Assembly: GCA_009777005.1 (NCBI GenBank)
Contig: WRMT01000195.1
Span: forward strand, 1 to 5,877
Source: Methanobrevibacter sp.
GTDB taxonomy: Archaea > Methanobacteriota > Methanobacteria > Methanobacteriales > Methanobacteriaceae
Length of the DNA: 5,877 nt
Direction of reading: 5' to 3'
Position 1 is the first letter of the stretch. Every line of letters starts with the position of its first letter. The notes beneath the pieces are model-generated. The model was given only the letters and a program-made list of their open reading frames with translations, did no database searches and had not been told where the DNA came from. Below are positions 1-5,746 of this stretch, piece after piece. The position numbers and the translations under genes were made by a program.

Positions 1-1062
1 TTAGGAAATTTTTATCAGATTTTAAAAGTAAATGACAAGTTTATTAAATTCATATTCATCACTGGAATATCCAAATTTGCACATGTTTCATTATTTTCTA
101 AACTAAATAGTTTATATGATTTATCACTAAAAAATGAATTTAATGGAATATGTGGCTATTCACAAGATGATTTAAAGTTTAACTTTCAAGATCATATTCA
201 AAAATTAGCTAATAAGCTTGAATATGGATATGATGATGCAATAAATGAGATTAAGTCCTTTTACGATGGATATAGTTGGAATGGTGAAGGAGAAGTTTAT
301 AATCCTTATTCTACTTTGTTATGCCTTAAAGACAATGAATTTGCTGCTGAATGGTTTAATACAGGTACACCTACTGTTTTAACTCAGTACCCAATGAGTA
401 CTCATAGTATCAAAGCTTTTGCAGAACCAACTATAGTTAACGATGATGAACTTAGAAATTCCACTACTGAAAATATTAGGGATGAAATATTTCTATTTCA
501 AACAGGTTATCTAACTGTAGCTAGTATAGATAGAAAAAAAAGAAATAAGTTATATAATCTAAAAATTCCTAATTTGGAAGTGAAAAATGCTCTTTTAAAG
601 AATCTTATTAACCAATATTCTAAAATTCCTAACCATGATACAATAGAATATGCAGAAAAACTATTGGAATATGTCATAGAGGGGAGCTGTGAAAAGATAA
701 TAGAAACACTAGGAGACTATCTTTCACCTATATCAAATGAAATAAGGGGAAAAGATGAAAGATACTACCATGCACTAATATTCATGCTACTTTTCTCTGC
801 AAAAATCCATGTACATAATGAAGTACATAGCTACAAAGGAAATGCAGACTTAGTAATTGAAGATGAGGATTATGTGGCAATAATTGAATTCAAACAAAAT
901 GATAAAAAATCAGTAAAATACATGATAAATGAAGCTATGGATCAAATTGAAAAAATGGACTATACCAGACAATATAAAAATAAAAAAATAGTCAAAGGAG
1001 CCATAGTATTTAAAAAAGGTGAAATAGGTTGTAAATTAGTAACACAAGAGTTTAAAAAATAG
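1..1062 (+). CDS. AAA-ATPase-like / PD-(D/E)XK nuclease-fold protein, 5' end outside the window
   Basis: The frame is open from base 1, giving 353 visible residues before the TAG stop. The TTG at 316 is therefore an internal codon, not the start, and Walker A and B should lie upstream of the window. Visible codons 13-43 (KFIKFIFITGISKFAHVS, then FSKLNSLYDLSL) match the late AAA-ATPase_like (PF09820) core, with a TG-S-KF sensor-like strand. Further family signatures are F-Y-D-G-Y-S-W at codons 87-93, V-Y-N-P-Y-S just after, and F-N-T-G-T-P-T from codon 119. The C-terminal part fits the PDDEXK_9 (PF08011) fold: G-N-A-D at codons 280-283 and E-F-K at 296-298 supply the D...ExK triad. Family members are often multi-copy accessory genes with no settled function; roles in defence or mobile elements have been suggested but not shown. 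No frameshift is visible. The family call is firm, the function unknown. Confidence 0.85.
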   Translation, partial: LGNFYQILKVNDKFIKFIFITGISKFAHVSLFSKLNSLYDLSLKNEFNGICGYSQDDLKFNFQDHIQKLANKLEYGYDDAINEIKSFYDGYSWNGEGEVYNPYSTLLCLKDNEFAAEWFNTGTPTVLTQYPMSTHSIKAFAEPTIVNDDELRNSTTENIRDEIFLFQTGYLTVASIDRKKRNKLYNLKIPNLEVKNALLKNLINQYSKIPNHDTIEYAEKLLEYVIEGSCEKIIETLGDYLSPISNEIRGKDERYYHALIFMLLFSAKIHVHNEVHSYKGNADLVIEDEDYVAIIEFKQNDKKSVKYMINEAMDQIEKMDYTRQYKNKKIVKGAIVFKKGEIGCKLVTQEFKK

Positions 1063-1182
1063 CTTAGTTCAACACAGAAATTTACTTTCATATATATTAA
1101 TAATTTATAGTTATTAATTATTACTATTTTTCAGAACATATTTATTAAATGATAACTAAAATATTATTCATTATTTTTAAAT

Positions 1183-1236
1183 ATTATTTTTCACTAATAG
1201 TTATTTGTATTTTTTTAAAAACAGCTGAAAAATAAT
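1183..1236 (+). terminator. Possible termination region of the AAA/PD-(D/E)XK gene, with an 11-bp inverted repeat
   Basis: ATTATTTTTCA at 1183-1193 is the exact reverse complement of TGAAAAATAAT at 1226-1236, with 32 bases between. A T7 run (1210-1216) lies in the loop and other T5 runs lie just upstream. Archaeal RNA polymerase stops on U tracts without needing a hairpin, so the T runs are the stronger argument. The stem has only one G:C pair and would be weak in RNA. The assignment is tentative. Confidence 0.3.
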
Positions 1237-1240
1237 CTTA

Positions 1241-1412
1241 TTTCAAATTAAAATAAATTAGATATAATTATTAAAATTTTCTTATAAAAATATATTTTAA
1301 GGTATTATTTTTAATTAAAATTAATTAGATATAATTTATTAAAATTTTCTTATAGATATTAAAATATTGTTTCAAATTAAAATCAATTAATTATAATTAT
1401 TTATAAAAATAT
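1241..1412. repeat. Three degenerate direct repeats upstream of prf1, carrying TATA-like cores
   Basis: Copy A (1246-1286) and copy B (1313-1354) match over 41/42 bases, with one substitution and one single-base indel; both contain TTAGATATAATT followed by ATTAAAATTTTCTTATA. Copy C (about 1370-1412) begins with the 14 bases that precede and open copy A (TTTCAAATTAAAAT at 1241-1254 and 1370-1383). It ends with the same 12 bases, TTATAAAAATAT (1282-1293 and 1401-1412), but lacks about ten bases in the middle. Spacing between copies is roughly 60-67 bp. The 12-base core resembles an archaeal TATA box, so the duplication may have multiplied a promoter-like element. Confidence 0.7.
1400..1411 (+). 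promoter_or_regulatory. Likely TATA box of prf1
   Basis: TTTATAAAAATA lies 61 bases before the TTG start, in repeat copy C. A start of transcription about 25 bases downstream would fall near 1430-1437, giving a leader of roughly 35-40 bases that includes the ribosome binding site. The surrounding DNA is so AT-rich that other boxes are possible; copy A has the same core at 1282-1293. Confidence 0.45.
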
Positions 1413-1457
1413 TCTCATTTATTTCAATATTCAAGTAAAAATTTATTTTCAAGATTG

Positions 1458-1465
1458 TGGAGTGA
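1458..1465 (+). promoter_or_regulatory. Shine-Dalgarno site of prf1, deciding the TTG start
   Basis: TGGAGTGA, complementary to the archaeal 16S rRNA 3' end (GGAGGTGA type), sits 6 bases before the TTG at 1472. It supports this non-ATG start. Confidence 0.75.
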
Positions 1466-1471
1466 ATAGTA

Positions 1472-2701
1472 TTGTCAGAAGTATCTTCGAAAGAATTGTA
1501 TGAATTTAAAAGAACTCTTAAAGAATTATCTGAAAAAAAAGGAAGAGGTACAGAATTAGTTTCAGTTTATGTACCTCCAGACCGTCAAATTAGTGATGTA
1601 GCTAAACATATGAAGGAAGAATTAAGTCAAAGTGCAAATATCAAAAGCAAACAAACAAAAAAAAATGTTCAATCAGCTATTGAAGTTATTGTACAAAGAC
1701 TTAGATTATTTCCAAGACCTCCAGAGAAAGGATTAGTTCTTTTTGTGGGAATGATTCCAAAAGGTGGTCCTGGAACAGAGAAGATGGAAACATATGTTTT
1801 TGAGCCACCAGAACCAATTCAAACATACACATATCATTGTAATTCTGAGTTCTTTTTAGAACCATTACAACATATGATGGATGTTAAAGAGATTTATGGT
1901 TTGGCTGTTATTGATAGAAAAGAAGCTACAATAGCTACTCTCAAGGGAAAAAGAGTGGATATTTTAAAACACTTAACAAGTGGTGTTCCAGGCAAACATA
2001 AGGCAGGTGGTCAATCACAAAGGAGATTTGATCGTTTAATTGACTTAGCTGCACATGAATTTAAAAAACGTATTGGAGATCATATGAATGATGCTTTTTT
2101 AGGCATTGAAGATTTTAAAGGGATAATTTTAGGTGGACCAGGTCATACAAAGGAAGAATTTTATAAAGGAGAATATTTACAATATGAACTTAAAAATAAG
2201 GTCATAGCTACTGTTGATACCTCGTACACTGGGGAGTTTGGAATAAGGGAAGTTATTGATAAATCTATGGATCTTTTAGAAGAAATAGATGTTATGAAAG
2301 AAAAACAGCTTGTTCAGAAATTTTTGAAAGAATTAATTGATGAACATGGTTTAGCTTCTTATGGTGAAGAAGAGGTAAGAAAAAATCTTCAAATGGGAGC
2401 TGTTGATACACTTATTATTTCAGAAGATCTTGTTCAAACAAGAAAATCAATGAAATGTTTAAATTGTGGTCGGAATGTTAAAATAACTTACAAAGATCCA
2501 AATGCCGATGAAGAACTCATTTGTGAAAAGTGTGGAGACAGGATGAAAGTAGTTGATACACGTGACCTTGTGGATGATTTCGTTGAAATGGCTGAAGAAG
2601 TTGGTTCTGATGTTGAAATAATTTCAACAGAAACAGAAGAAGGAGTGCAGCTATTTAAAGCATTTGGTGGTATTGCAGCAATTTTGAGATATAAAGTTTA
2701 A
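1472..2701 (+). CDS. prf1: Peptide chain release factor aRF1
   Basis: The aRF1/eRF1 class-1 factor recognises stop codons in the ribosomal A site and triggers hydrolysis of peptidyl-tRNA, working with the GTPase aEF1A and then ABCE1. All three domains are visible in 409 residues, the usual archaeal length. The N domain carries the stop-reading NIKS loop (residues 56-59, in S-A-N-I-K-S) and the Y-x-C-x-x-x-F motif (YHCNSEF, 121-127). The M domain has the catalytic GGQ at 179-181 within G-K-H-K-A-G-G-Q-S-Q-R-R-F. The C domain, for partner binding, includes a Cys4 mini-domain (C329, C332, C351, C354). The TTG start is preceded by a good Shine-Dalgarno site. All three stop codons end genes in this window, consistent with one omnipotent factor. 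The gene is monocistronic here and ends on a T20 tract. The call is essentially certain. Confidence 0.98.
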   Translation: MSEVSSKELYEFKRTLKELSEKKGRGTELVSVYVPPDRQISDVAKHMKEELSQSANIKSKQTKKNVQSAIEVIVQRLRLFPRPPEKGLVLFVGMIPKGGPGTEKMETYVFEPPEPIQTYTYHCNSEFFLEPLQHMMDVKEIYGLAVIDRKEATIATLKGKRVDILKHLTSGVPGKHKAGGQSQRRFDRLIDLAAHEFKKRIGDHMNDAFLGIEDFKGIILGGPGHTKEEFYKGEYLQYELKNKVIATVDTSYTGEFGIREVIDKSMDLLEEIDVMKEKQLVQKFLKELIDEHGLASYGEEEVRKNLQMGAVDTLIISEDLVQTRKSMKCLNCGRNVKITYKDPNADEELICEKCGDRMKVVDTRDLVDDFVEMAEEVGSDVEIISTETEEGVQLFKAFGGIAAILRYKV

Positions 2702-2721
2702 TTTTTTTTTTTTTTTTTTTT
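2702..2721 (+). terminator. T20 terminator abutting the prf1 stop codon
   Basis: An uninterrupted run of 20 T begins at the base after the TAA stop (2699-2701). A second T8 follows at 2749-2756. Oligo-T tracts of five or more on the coding strand are the intrinsic termination signal of archaeal RNA polymerase, so transcripts probably end within this run with almost no 3' untranslated region. On the minus strand it reads as A20 and cannot serve gfcR. Confidence 0.75.
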
Positions 2722-2819
2722 AAATAAAATTTAAAACATTTAAAATTATTTTTTTTAAATTAAATAATTTTAAATAAGATAAATATTGATAATAGCTATT
2801 TTAATGATAATTAAGATAA

Positions 2820-3440
2820 TTAACCTAATCGACTAACTTTTATTAAGGATTCAACTGGAATTCCTTCTATTTCAGATATGCCTACTTTATCTATTAAAAC
2901 AGTTACAGCTATTGGTTTGGCACCTAGGTCTTTTAAAGCACTTATAACTTGAGTTATGGTTTTTCCACTAGTTATAACATCATCTACTATTATAACTTTT
3001 TTCCCTTTTACAGATGCAAAATTTTCACTAATAGCTCCTTCATCATTTGTTTTTCCTTTGTCATCTTTTCGATGTTTTATTGGATGAAAAACAGCTAATG
3101 ATGTTTTGAAACCTTTTTCCAATTCTAAAACATTTGCCATCATAGTTGCAAATGGAATACCACTAACAGCTATTCCTACAATAACATCAGCTTCTCCATG
3201 AGCTAAAGCCATATCACTTAAAGCTAGAGAAACATATCTAAGCCTTGAAGAACTTTCACCTAAGCTATTCCAATTAATTGCAAAATCAATTGGAGCATCA
3301 TTAATTTTTTTTTCACTTTGTTTTTGAAGAGCTAACCATCTAGCTGTGTCCATTGAAACATTAAGTTCATCAGCTATCTCTCCAGTTGTAAAACCATGAC
3401 TTCTCAAATCATTAGCTTTTTTTATAAGTTGTTCATTCAT
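2820..3440 (-). CDS. gfcR: GfcR-type HTH phosphoribosyltransferase-like protein (orotate phosphoribosyltransferase-like regulator)
   Basis: The product has 206 residues, the normal length of the archaeal PyrE-like/GfcR family. Residues 1-40 form a helix-turn-helix (H-G-F-T-T-G-E-I-A-D-E-L-N-V-S at 15-29, then a recognition helix). The rest is a type I phosphoribosyltransferase fold whose PRPP loop is intact (VIIVDDVITSGKT, 149-161). The long K/D/E-rich loop at about 121-140 does not look like the catalytic loop of true orotate phosphoribosyltransferases, so a regulatory role is favoured over pyrimidine synthesis. In haloarchaea the founding member controls glucose/fructose catabolism; the ligand and targets in methanogens are not known, and the symbol is used here as a family name. 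The ATG start has GGTG (3446-3449) five bases upstream. The gene is convergent with prf1, and no U5 tract follows it in the 118-bp gap. Confidence 0.9.
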   Translation of the reverse strand: MNEQLIKKANDLRSHGFTTGEIADELNVSMDTARWLALQKQSEKKINDAPIDFAINWNSLGESSSRLRYVSLALSDMALAHGEADVIVGIAVSGIPFATMMANVLELEKGFKTSLAVFHPIKHRKDDKGKTNDEGAISENFASVKGKKVIIVDDVITSGKTITQVISALKDLGAKPIAVTVLIDKVGISEIEGIPVESLIKVSRLG

Positions 3441-3445
3441 ATTTA

Positions 3446-3449
3446 CACC
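3446..3449 (-). promoter_or_regulatory. Shine-Dalgarno site of gfcR
   Basis: Read on the minus strand, GGTG precedes the ATG at 3440 by five bases and matches part of the archaeal anti-Shine-Dalgarno complement (GGAGGTGA). It supports the chosen start. Confidence 0.6.
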
Positions 3450-3471
3450 ATAGCTAATTTTAATGTTTAAA

Positions 3472-3481
3472 TAATAAATAA
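3472..3481 (-). promoter_or_regulatory. Candidate TATA box of gfcR
   Basis: TTATTTATTA on the minus strand lies about 32-41 bases before the ATG, which would give a short leader of about 15 bases just covering the GGTG site. Because nearly all bases here are A or T, the match has little statistical weight. Confidence 0.25.
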
Positions 3482-3599
3482 TTTTTAATTTATTAAATTA
3501 ATTATTTTTATTATTTGATTTTTTTTTCAATTTTATTTTATTATATTCCTTGAAGAAAAGTTTGAATTAAATTATTTATAAAAAATAAATTATTTTTTC

Positions 3600-3723
3600 T
3601 TAAAATCAATTTTATTTATATTAGTTTTTTAAATAAATAGCTAATAGTTATTTTTATTAAAATCATTTTTTTTTTTTTTAATTAATTTTTTAAATAAATA
3701 GTTAATCGTTATTTTTATTAAAA
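3600..3723. repeat. Tandem duplication, period about 57-61 bp, upstream of gfcR
   Basis: A 38-base block at 3625-3662 recurs at 3686-3723 with only two substitutions. Both read T6, then AAATAAATAG, then YTAATMGTTATTTTTATTAAAA. Each block is also preceded by TTAAAATCA (3600-3608 and 3657-3665), so the duplicated unit is longer than the block; its spacer differs mainly by expansion of a T run to T14 (3666-3679). Within each block AAATAA and TTATTT form a short inverted pair around 11 bases. The function is unknown; replication slippage would explain it without any function. Confidence 0.75.
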
Positions 3724-3725
3724 AA
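3720..3725 (-). terminator. Weak candidate terminator of the hemC-oxidoreductase operon
   Basis: A6 on the plus strand gives a U6 tract in minus-strand RNA, about 120 bases after the oxidoreductase stop codon. A U5 tract at 3793-3797 is closer but shorter. Either could act as an archaeal oligo-U terminator; neither is striking. Confidence 0.25.
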
Positions 3726-3845
3726 TATAAATTTTAATAATTTAGATTAATTTATAAGTGATTATTAAAGGTTTTTAAAGAAATCATTACTTAAAAATTT
3801 TATTTCCAATACTATAAATTAATTATTTTTATCCTCTGTTTTTTT

Positions 3846-4802
3846 TTATTTGATTTCATCTAAACTAATTGGTACATGTTCTTTTGAAGATTTGTTTGCA
3901 GCTAAAACCATTTTAAGAGCATTAAGTCCATCTTCTCCAGTAATTTCAGGGTCTTCATCATTGATTATAGAATTTAAAAAGGATTTGATTTCTTCTTTCA
4001 ATGGCTCTTCATGTTGAATTTCAACATCTTGTGCAAACTTACCATATACATCTATACTTTGATCTATGTAATCAACTGATATTATTCCATCAGTTCCTGT
4101 AATTTCTATTTCTCTTCTTTTATATGGTGTAAGCCAGTTAACTTCTAATATTCCGGTGATTCCATTTTCAAACTTGGTTATTATTTCAGCATGGTCTTCG
4201 TACTCGCATTTTTCAAGAATACTTCCCATTGTTGCATATACTTGGGTAGCTTTTTCTTTAAAAAGATAATACATCACATCCAAGTCATGAATAGCTAAGT
4301 CTATTGTAACTCCAACATCCTTAATTCTTGGAGGTAAAGGACCTACTCTTTTTGCTGAAGCTGAAACAACATCTCCAATAACATCATTTTTAATTAAATC
4401 TTTAGCTTTCTGAATAGCGGGATTAAATCTTTCAACATGTCCAGTTCCAAGTTTAACTCCTTTTTTTTTAGCAAAAGCAATCATTTCTTCTGCTTCTTTT
4501 AAAGTGAAAGCAATTGGTTTTTCTACTAAGACATCTTTCCCGTGTTTAATTGCATCCATAACAACACTATGATGATGTGTTGTTGGAACACAAACACTTA
4601 CTACTTCGATTTCAGGATTTTCTAATAATTTTTCATAATCAGAATAACTTTTAGAATCAAATTTTTTAGATACCTTTGATAAAGCTCTTTCACTTACATC
4701 AGAAGTAGCTATAAGATTAGCATTTTCTAAACCGTAATAAACACGAGCATGATTATGACCCATAGATCCAACACCAATAACTCCAACATTAACAGTATTC
4801 AC
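3846..4802 (-). CDS. Gfo/Idh/MocA family NAD(P)-dependent oxidoreductase
   Basis: The product has 318 residues with the family's two-domain layout. The N-terminal Rossmann fold shows G-V-G-S-M-G at 10-15, followed by N-H-A-R, and the E-K-P signature at 94-96 (K95 is the usual active-site lysine). The C-terminal alpha/beta domain has I-D-L-A-I-H-D-L-D at 167-175, giving the H172/D173 region that handles the substrate. Members oxidise or reduce hydroxyls of sugars, inositols and nucleotide sugars. One methanogen relative is a UDP-N-acetylglucosamine 3-dehydrogenase of acetamido-sugar synthesis, a possible but unproven role here. The GTG start overlaps the hemC stop (GTGA), and a GGAGGA site lies inside the end of hemC, so translation is probably coupled. 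Nothing links the enzyme chemically to tetrapyrrole synthesis. The family is certain, the substrate unknown. Confidence 0.92.
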   Translation of the reverse strand: MNTVNVGVIGVGSMGHNHARVYYGLENANLIATSDVSERALSKVSKKFDSKSYSDYEKLLENPEIEVVSVCVPTTHHHSVVMDAIKHGKDVLVEKPIAFTLKEAEEMIAFAKKKGVKLGTGHVERFNPAIQKAKDLIKNDVIGDVVSASAKRVGPLPPRIKDVGVTIDLAIHDLDVMYYLFKEKATQVYATMGSILEKCEYEDHAEIITKFENGITGILEVNWLTPYKRREIEITGTDGIISVDYIDQSIDVYGKFAQDVEIQHEEPLKEEIKSFLNSIINDEDPEITGEDGLNALKMVLAANKSSKEHVPISLDEIK

Positions 4803-5668
4803 ACATAATCCTCCATAAGACTACCAACTTCTTTTCCTAATTTATAAGCTTCTTTAATATGACCTTCTATATTAGTTTTATAAAGTATTTCTCCTTTTTG
4901 ACTTAATAAGATTGAGTATAATTGTAATTTATTGTTTTTCACCTTAGCTACGGAACCAATAGGCCATTGACACCCAACACCTAATTCTTCTAAAACGGTT
5001 TTTTCAGCTAAAACTTCTTGAAATGAATTGTAATGATTTATTTTACGAATGATTTCTTTTGAAGATGAATCTTTTCTTGTTATAATAGCTAAAGCTCCTT
5101 GACCTGCAGGTGGAGTAAAAAATTCTAATGAAAATCTAGTTTGAATATGTTGCGTTAAATTCAATCTTTTTAACCCAGCTTCTGCCATAATTGTAGCATC
5201 AACTTCTCCATTTATGACTTTATTCAATCGGGTTTCAATACTTCCACGAATAGGTTTTAACTCTAATTCTTTATTGTAATGGTTACAAAAAGCTTCTCTT
5301 CTCAAACTACTGCTTCCAAGACTAGATTTTTTAGGAAGTTCATCCCATTGGTATTTAGATATGAAGACTTCATTGGGAGTTTCTCTAACAGGAACAGCTA
5401 CTATTTCTAAGTCTTCATTTAAATCAGTAGGAACATCTTTTAAACTATGAACTGCAAAATCAACTTCTTCTTCTAAAACAGCTTTATCTAATTCTTTGGT
5501 AAATAATCCTTTTGAATCTATATTATATAGCTGTGAATCGGTTATTTTGTCTCCAGTAGTTTTAACAATATTAATACTTATTTCTTCTTTTATAATATTA
5601 AATAAACATTTTTTAACATAATTAGCTTGTACTAGTGCTAGTTTACTTCCTCTAGTTCCTACAATCAA
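4799..5668 (-). CDS. hemC: Hydroxymethylbilane synthase (porphobilinogen deaminase)
   Basis: This cytosolic enzyme joins four porphobilinogen molecules into hydroxymethylbilane, the precursor of uroporphyrinogen III and so of siroheme, cobamides and, in methanogens, F430. The 289 residues are near the usual length. Visible signatures are G-T-R-G-S-K-L-A-L at 4-12, the catalytic aspartate D78 in H-S-L-K-D-V-P (74-80), S-S-L-R-R (120-124) and R-G-S-I-E-T-R-L (141-148) binding the acidic side chains, P-A-G-Q-G-A-L (187-193), and the dipyrromethane-anchoring C233 in G-V-G-C-Q-W-P-I-G. All key residues are present. The TTG start at 5668 is the only possible one upstream of the first strand: an in-frame TAG directly precedes it, and GGAGG lies seven bases upstream. 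It is the first gene of an operon with the oxidoreductase. Confidence 0.97.
   Translation of the reverse strand: MIVGTRGSKLALVQANYVKKCLFNIIKEEISINIVKTTGDKITDSQLYNIDSKGLFTKELDKAVLEEEVDFAVHSLKDVPTDLNEDLEIVAVPVRETPNEVFISKYQWDELPKKSSLGSSSLRREAFCNHYNKELELKPIRGSIETRLNKVINGEVDATIMAEAGLKRLNLTQHIQTRFSLEFFTPPAGQGALAIITRKDSSSKEIIRKINHYNSFQEVLAEKTVLEELGVGCQWPIGSVAKVKNNKLQLYSILLSQKGEILYKTNIEGHIKEAYKLGKEVGSLMEDYV
4809..4814 (-). promoter_or_regulatory. Shine-Dalgarno site of the oxidoreductase gene, inside the hemC 3' end
   Basis: GGAGGA on the minus strand lies six bases before the GTG at 4802, within the last codons of hemC. It fixes the GTG as the start and creates a 4-base start/stop overlap (4799-4802), the usual sign of translational coupling. 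Confidence 0.8.
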
Positions 5669-5675
5669 CTATAGT

Positions 5676-5680
5676 CCTCC
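5676..5680 (-). promoter_or_regulatory. Shine-Dalgarno site of hemC, deciding the TTG start
   Basis: GGAGG on the minus strand is seven bases from the TTG at 5668. The in-frame TAG at 5669-5671 rules out a longer protein, so this TTG is well supported. Confidence 0.8.
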
Positions 5681-5696
5681 AATTCTTAAAAGAATT
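5681..5696 (-). promoter_or_regulatory. Small hairpin directly before the hemC Shine-Dalgarno
   Basis: AATTCT and AGAATT form a perfect six-base inverted repeat around four bases; the stem can be read as seven pairs with a two-base loop. In the hemC mRNA the stem ends on the base next to GGAGG. Its position could affect ribosome access, but the stem is AT-rich and short. The structure is seen in sequence; any regulatory role is inference. Confidence 0.35.
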
Positions 5697-5736
5697 GTAT
5701 TTTCAACTGTTATAAATCTGCTGCTTAAGATTTTTA

Positions 5737-5746
5737 TTTTATAAAT
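5737..5746 (-). promoter_or_regulatory. Likely TATA box of the hemC operon
   Basis: TTTATAAAAT on the minus strand lies 69-78 bases before the TTG start. Transcription would begin near 5712-5716, giving a leader of about 45 bases that contains the hairpin and GGAGG. A second TTTATA at 5711-5716 is a weaker alternative, as it would shorten the leader to about 20 bases. Confidence 0.5.

Larger units (their letters stand above)
1063..1471. other. 409-bp AT-rich non-coding region between the AAA/PD-(D/E)XK gene and prf1
   Basis: No gene is visible on either strand. The left half (about 1120-1220) holds several short T runs (T5 at 1126-1130, 1174-1178 and 1187-1191; T7 at 1210-1216) and one perfect 11-bp inverted repeat, suitable for termination of the upstream gene. 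The right half (1241-1412) holds three degenerate direct repeats and the likely prf1 promoter. Confidence 0.75.
3441..3845. other. 405-bp AT-rich non-coding region between gfcR and the oxidoreductase gene
   Basis: No gene is visible on either strand. The stretch holds the gfcR leader and probable promoter at its left end and a tandem duplication in the middle (3600-3723), with a T14 run between the two best-conserved blocks. Only weak termination signals for the minus-strand hemC operon are present (minus-strand U6 at 3720-3725, U5 at 3793-3797). Confidence 0.75.

Noticed and set aside
316..318. TTG as the start of a 248-residue protein
   Set aside because: The frame is open back to base 1 and its upstream translation continues the AAA-ATPase_like family sequence, so the codon is internal.
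1063..1471. Insertion sequence remnants or terminal inverted repeats flanking the AAA/PD-(D/E)XK gene
   Set aside because: No transposase fragment or target duplication is visible, and the left end of the gene lies outside the window, so no pair of ends can be tested.
2820..3440. gfcR as the true orotate phosphoribosyltransferase PyrE
   Set aside because: The N-terminal helix-turn-helix and the different catalytic-loop region match the GfcR/PyrE-like family; no other pyrimidine synthesis gene is adjacent.
3600..3723. The repeat block as a CRISPR array
   Set aside because: There are only two blocks, the intervening sequence is low-complexity T/A related to the repeat itself, and no cas gene is nearby.
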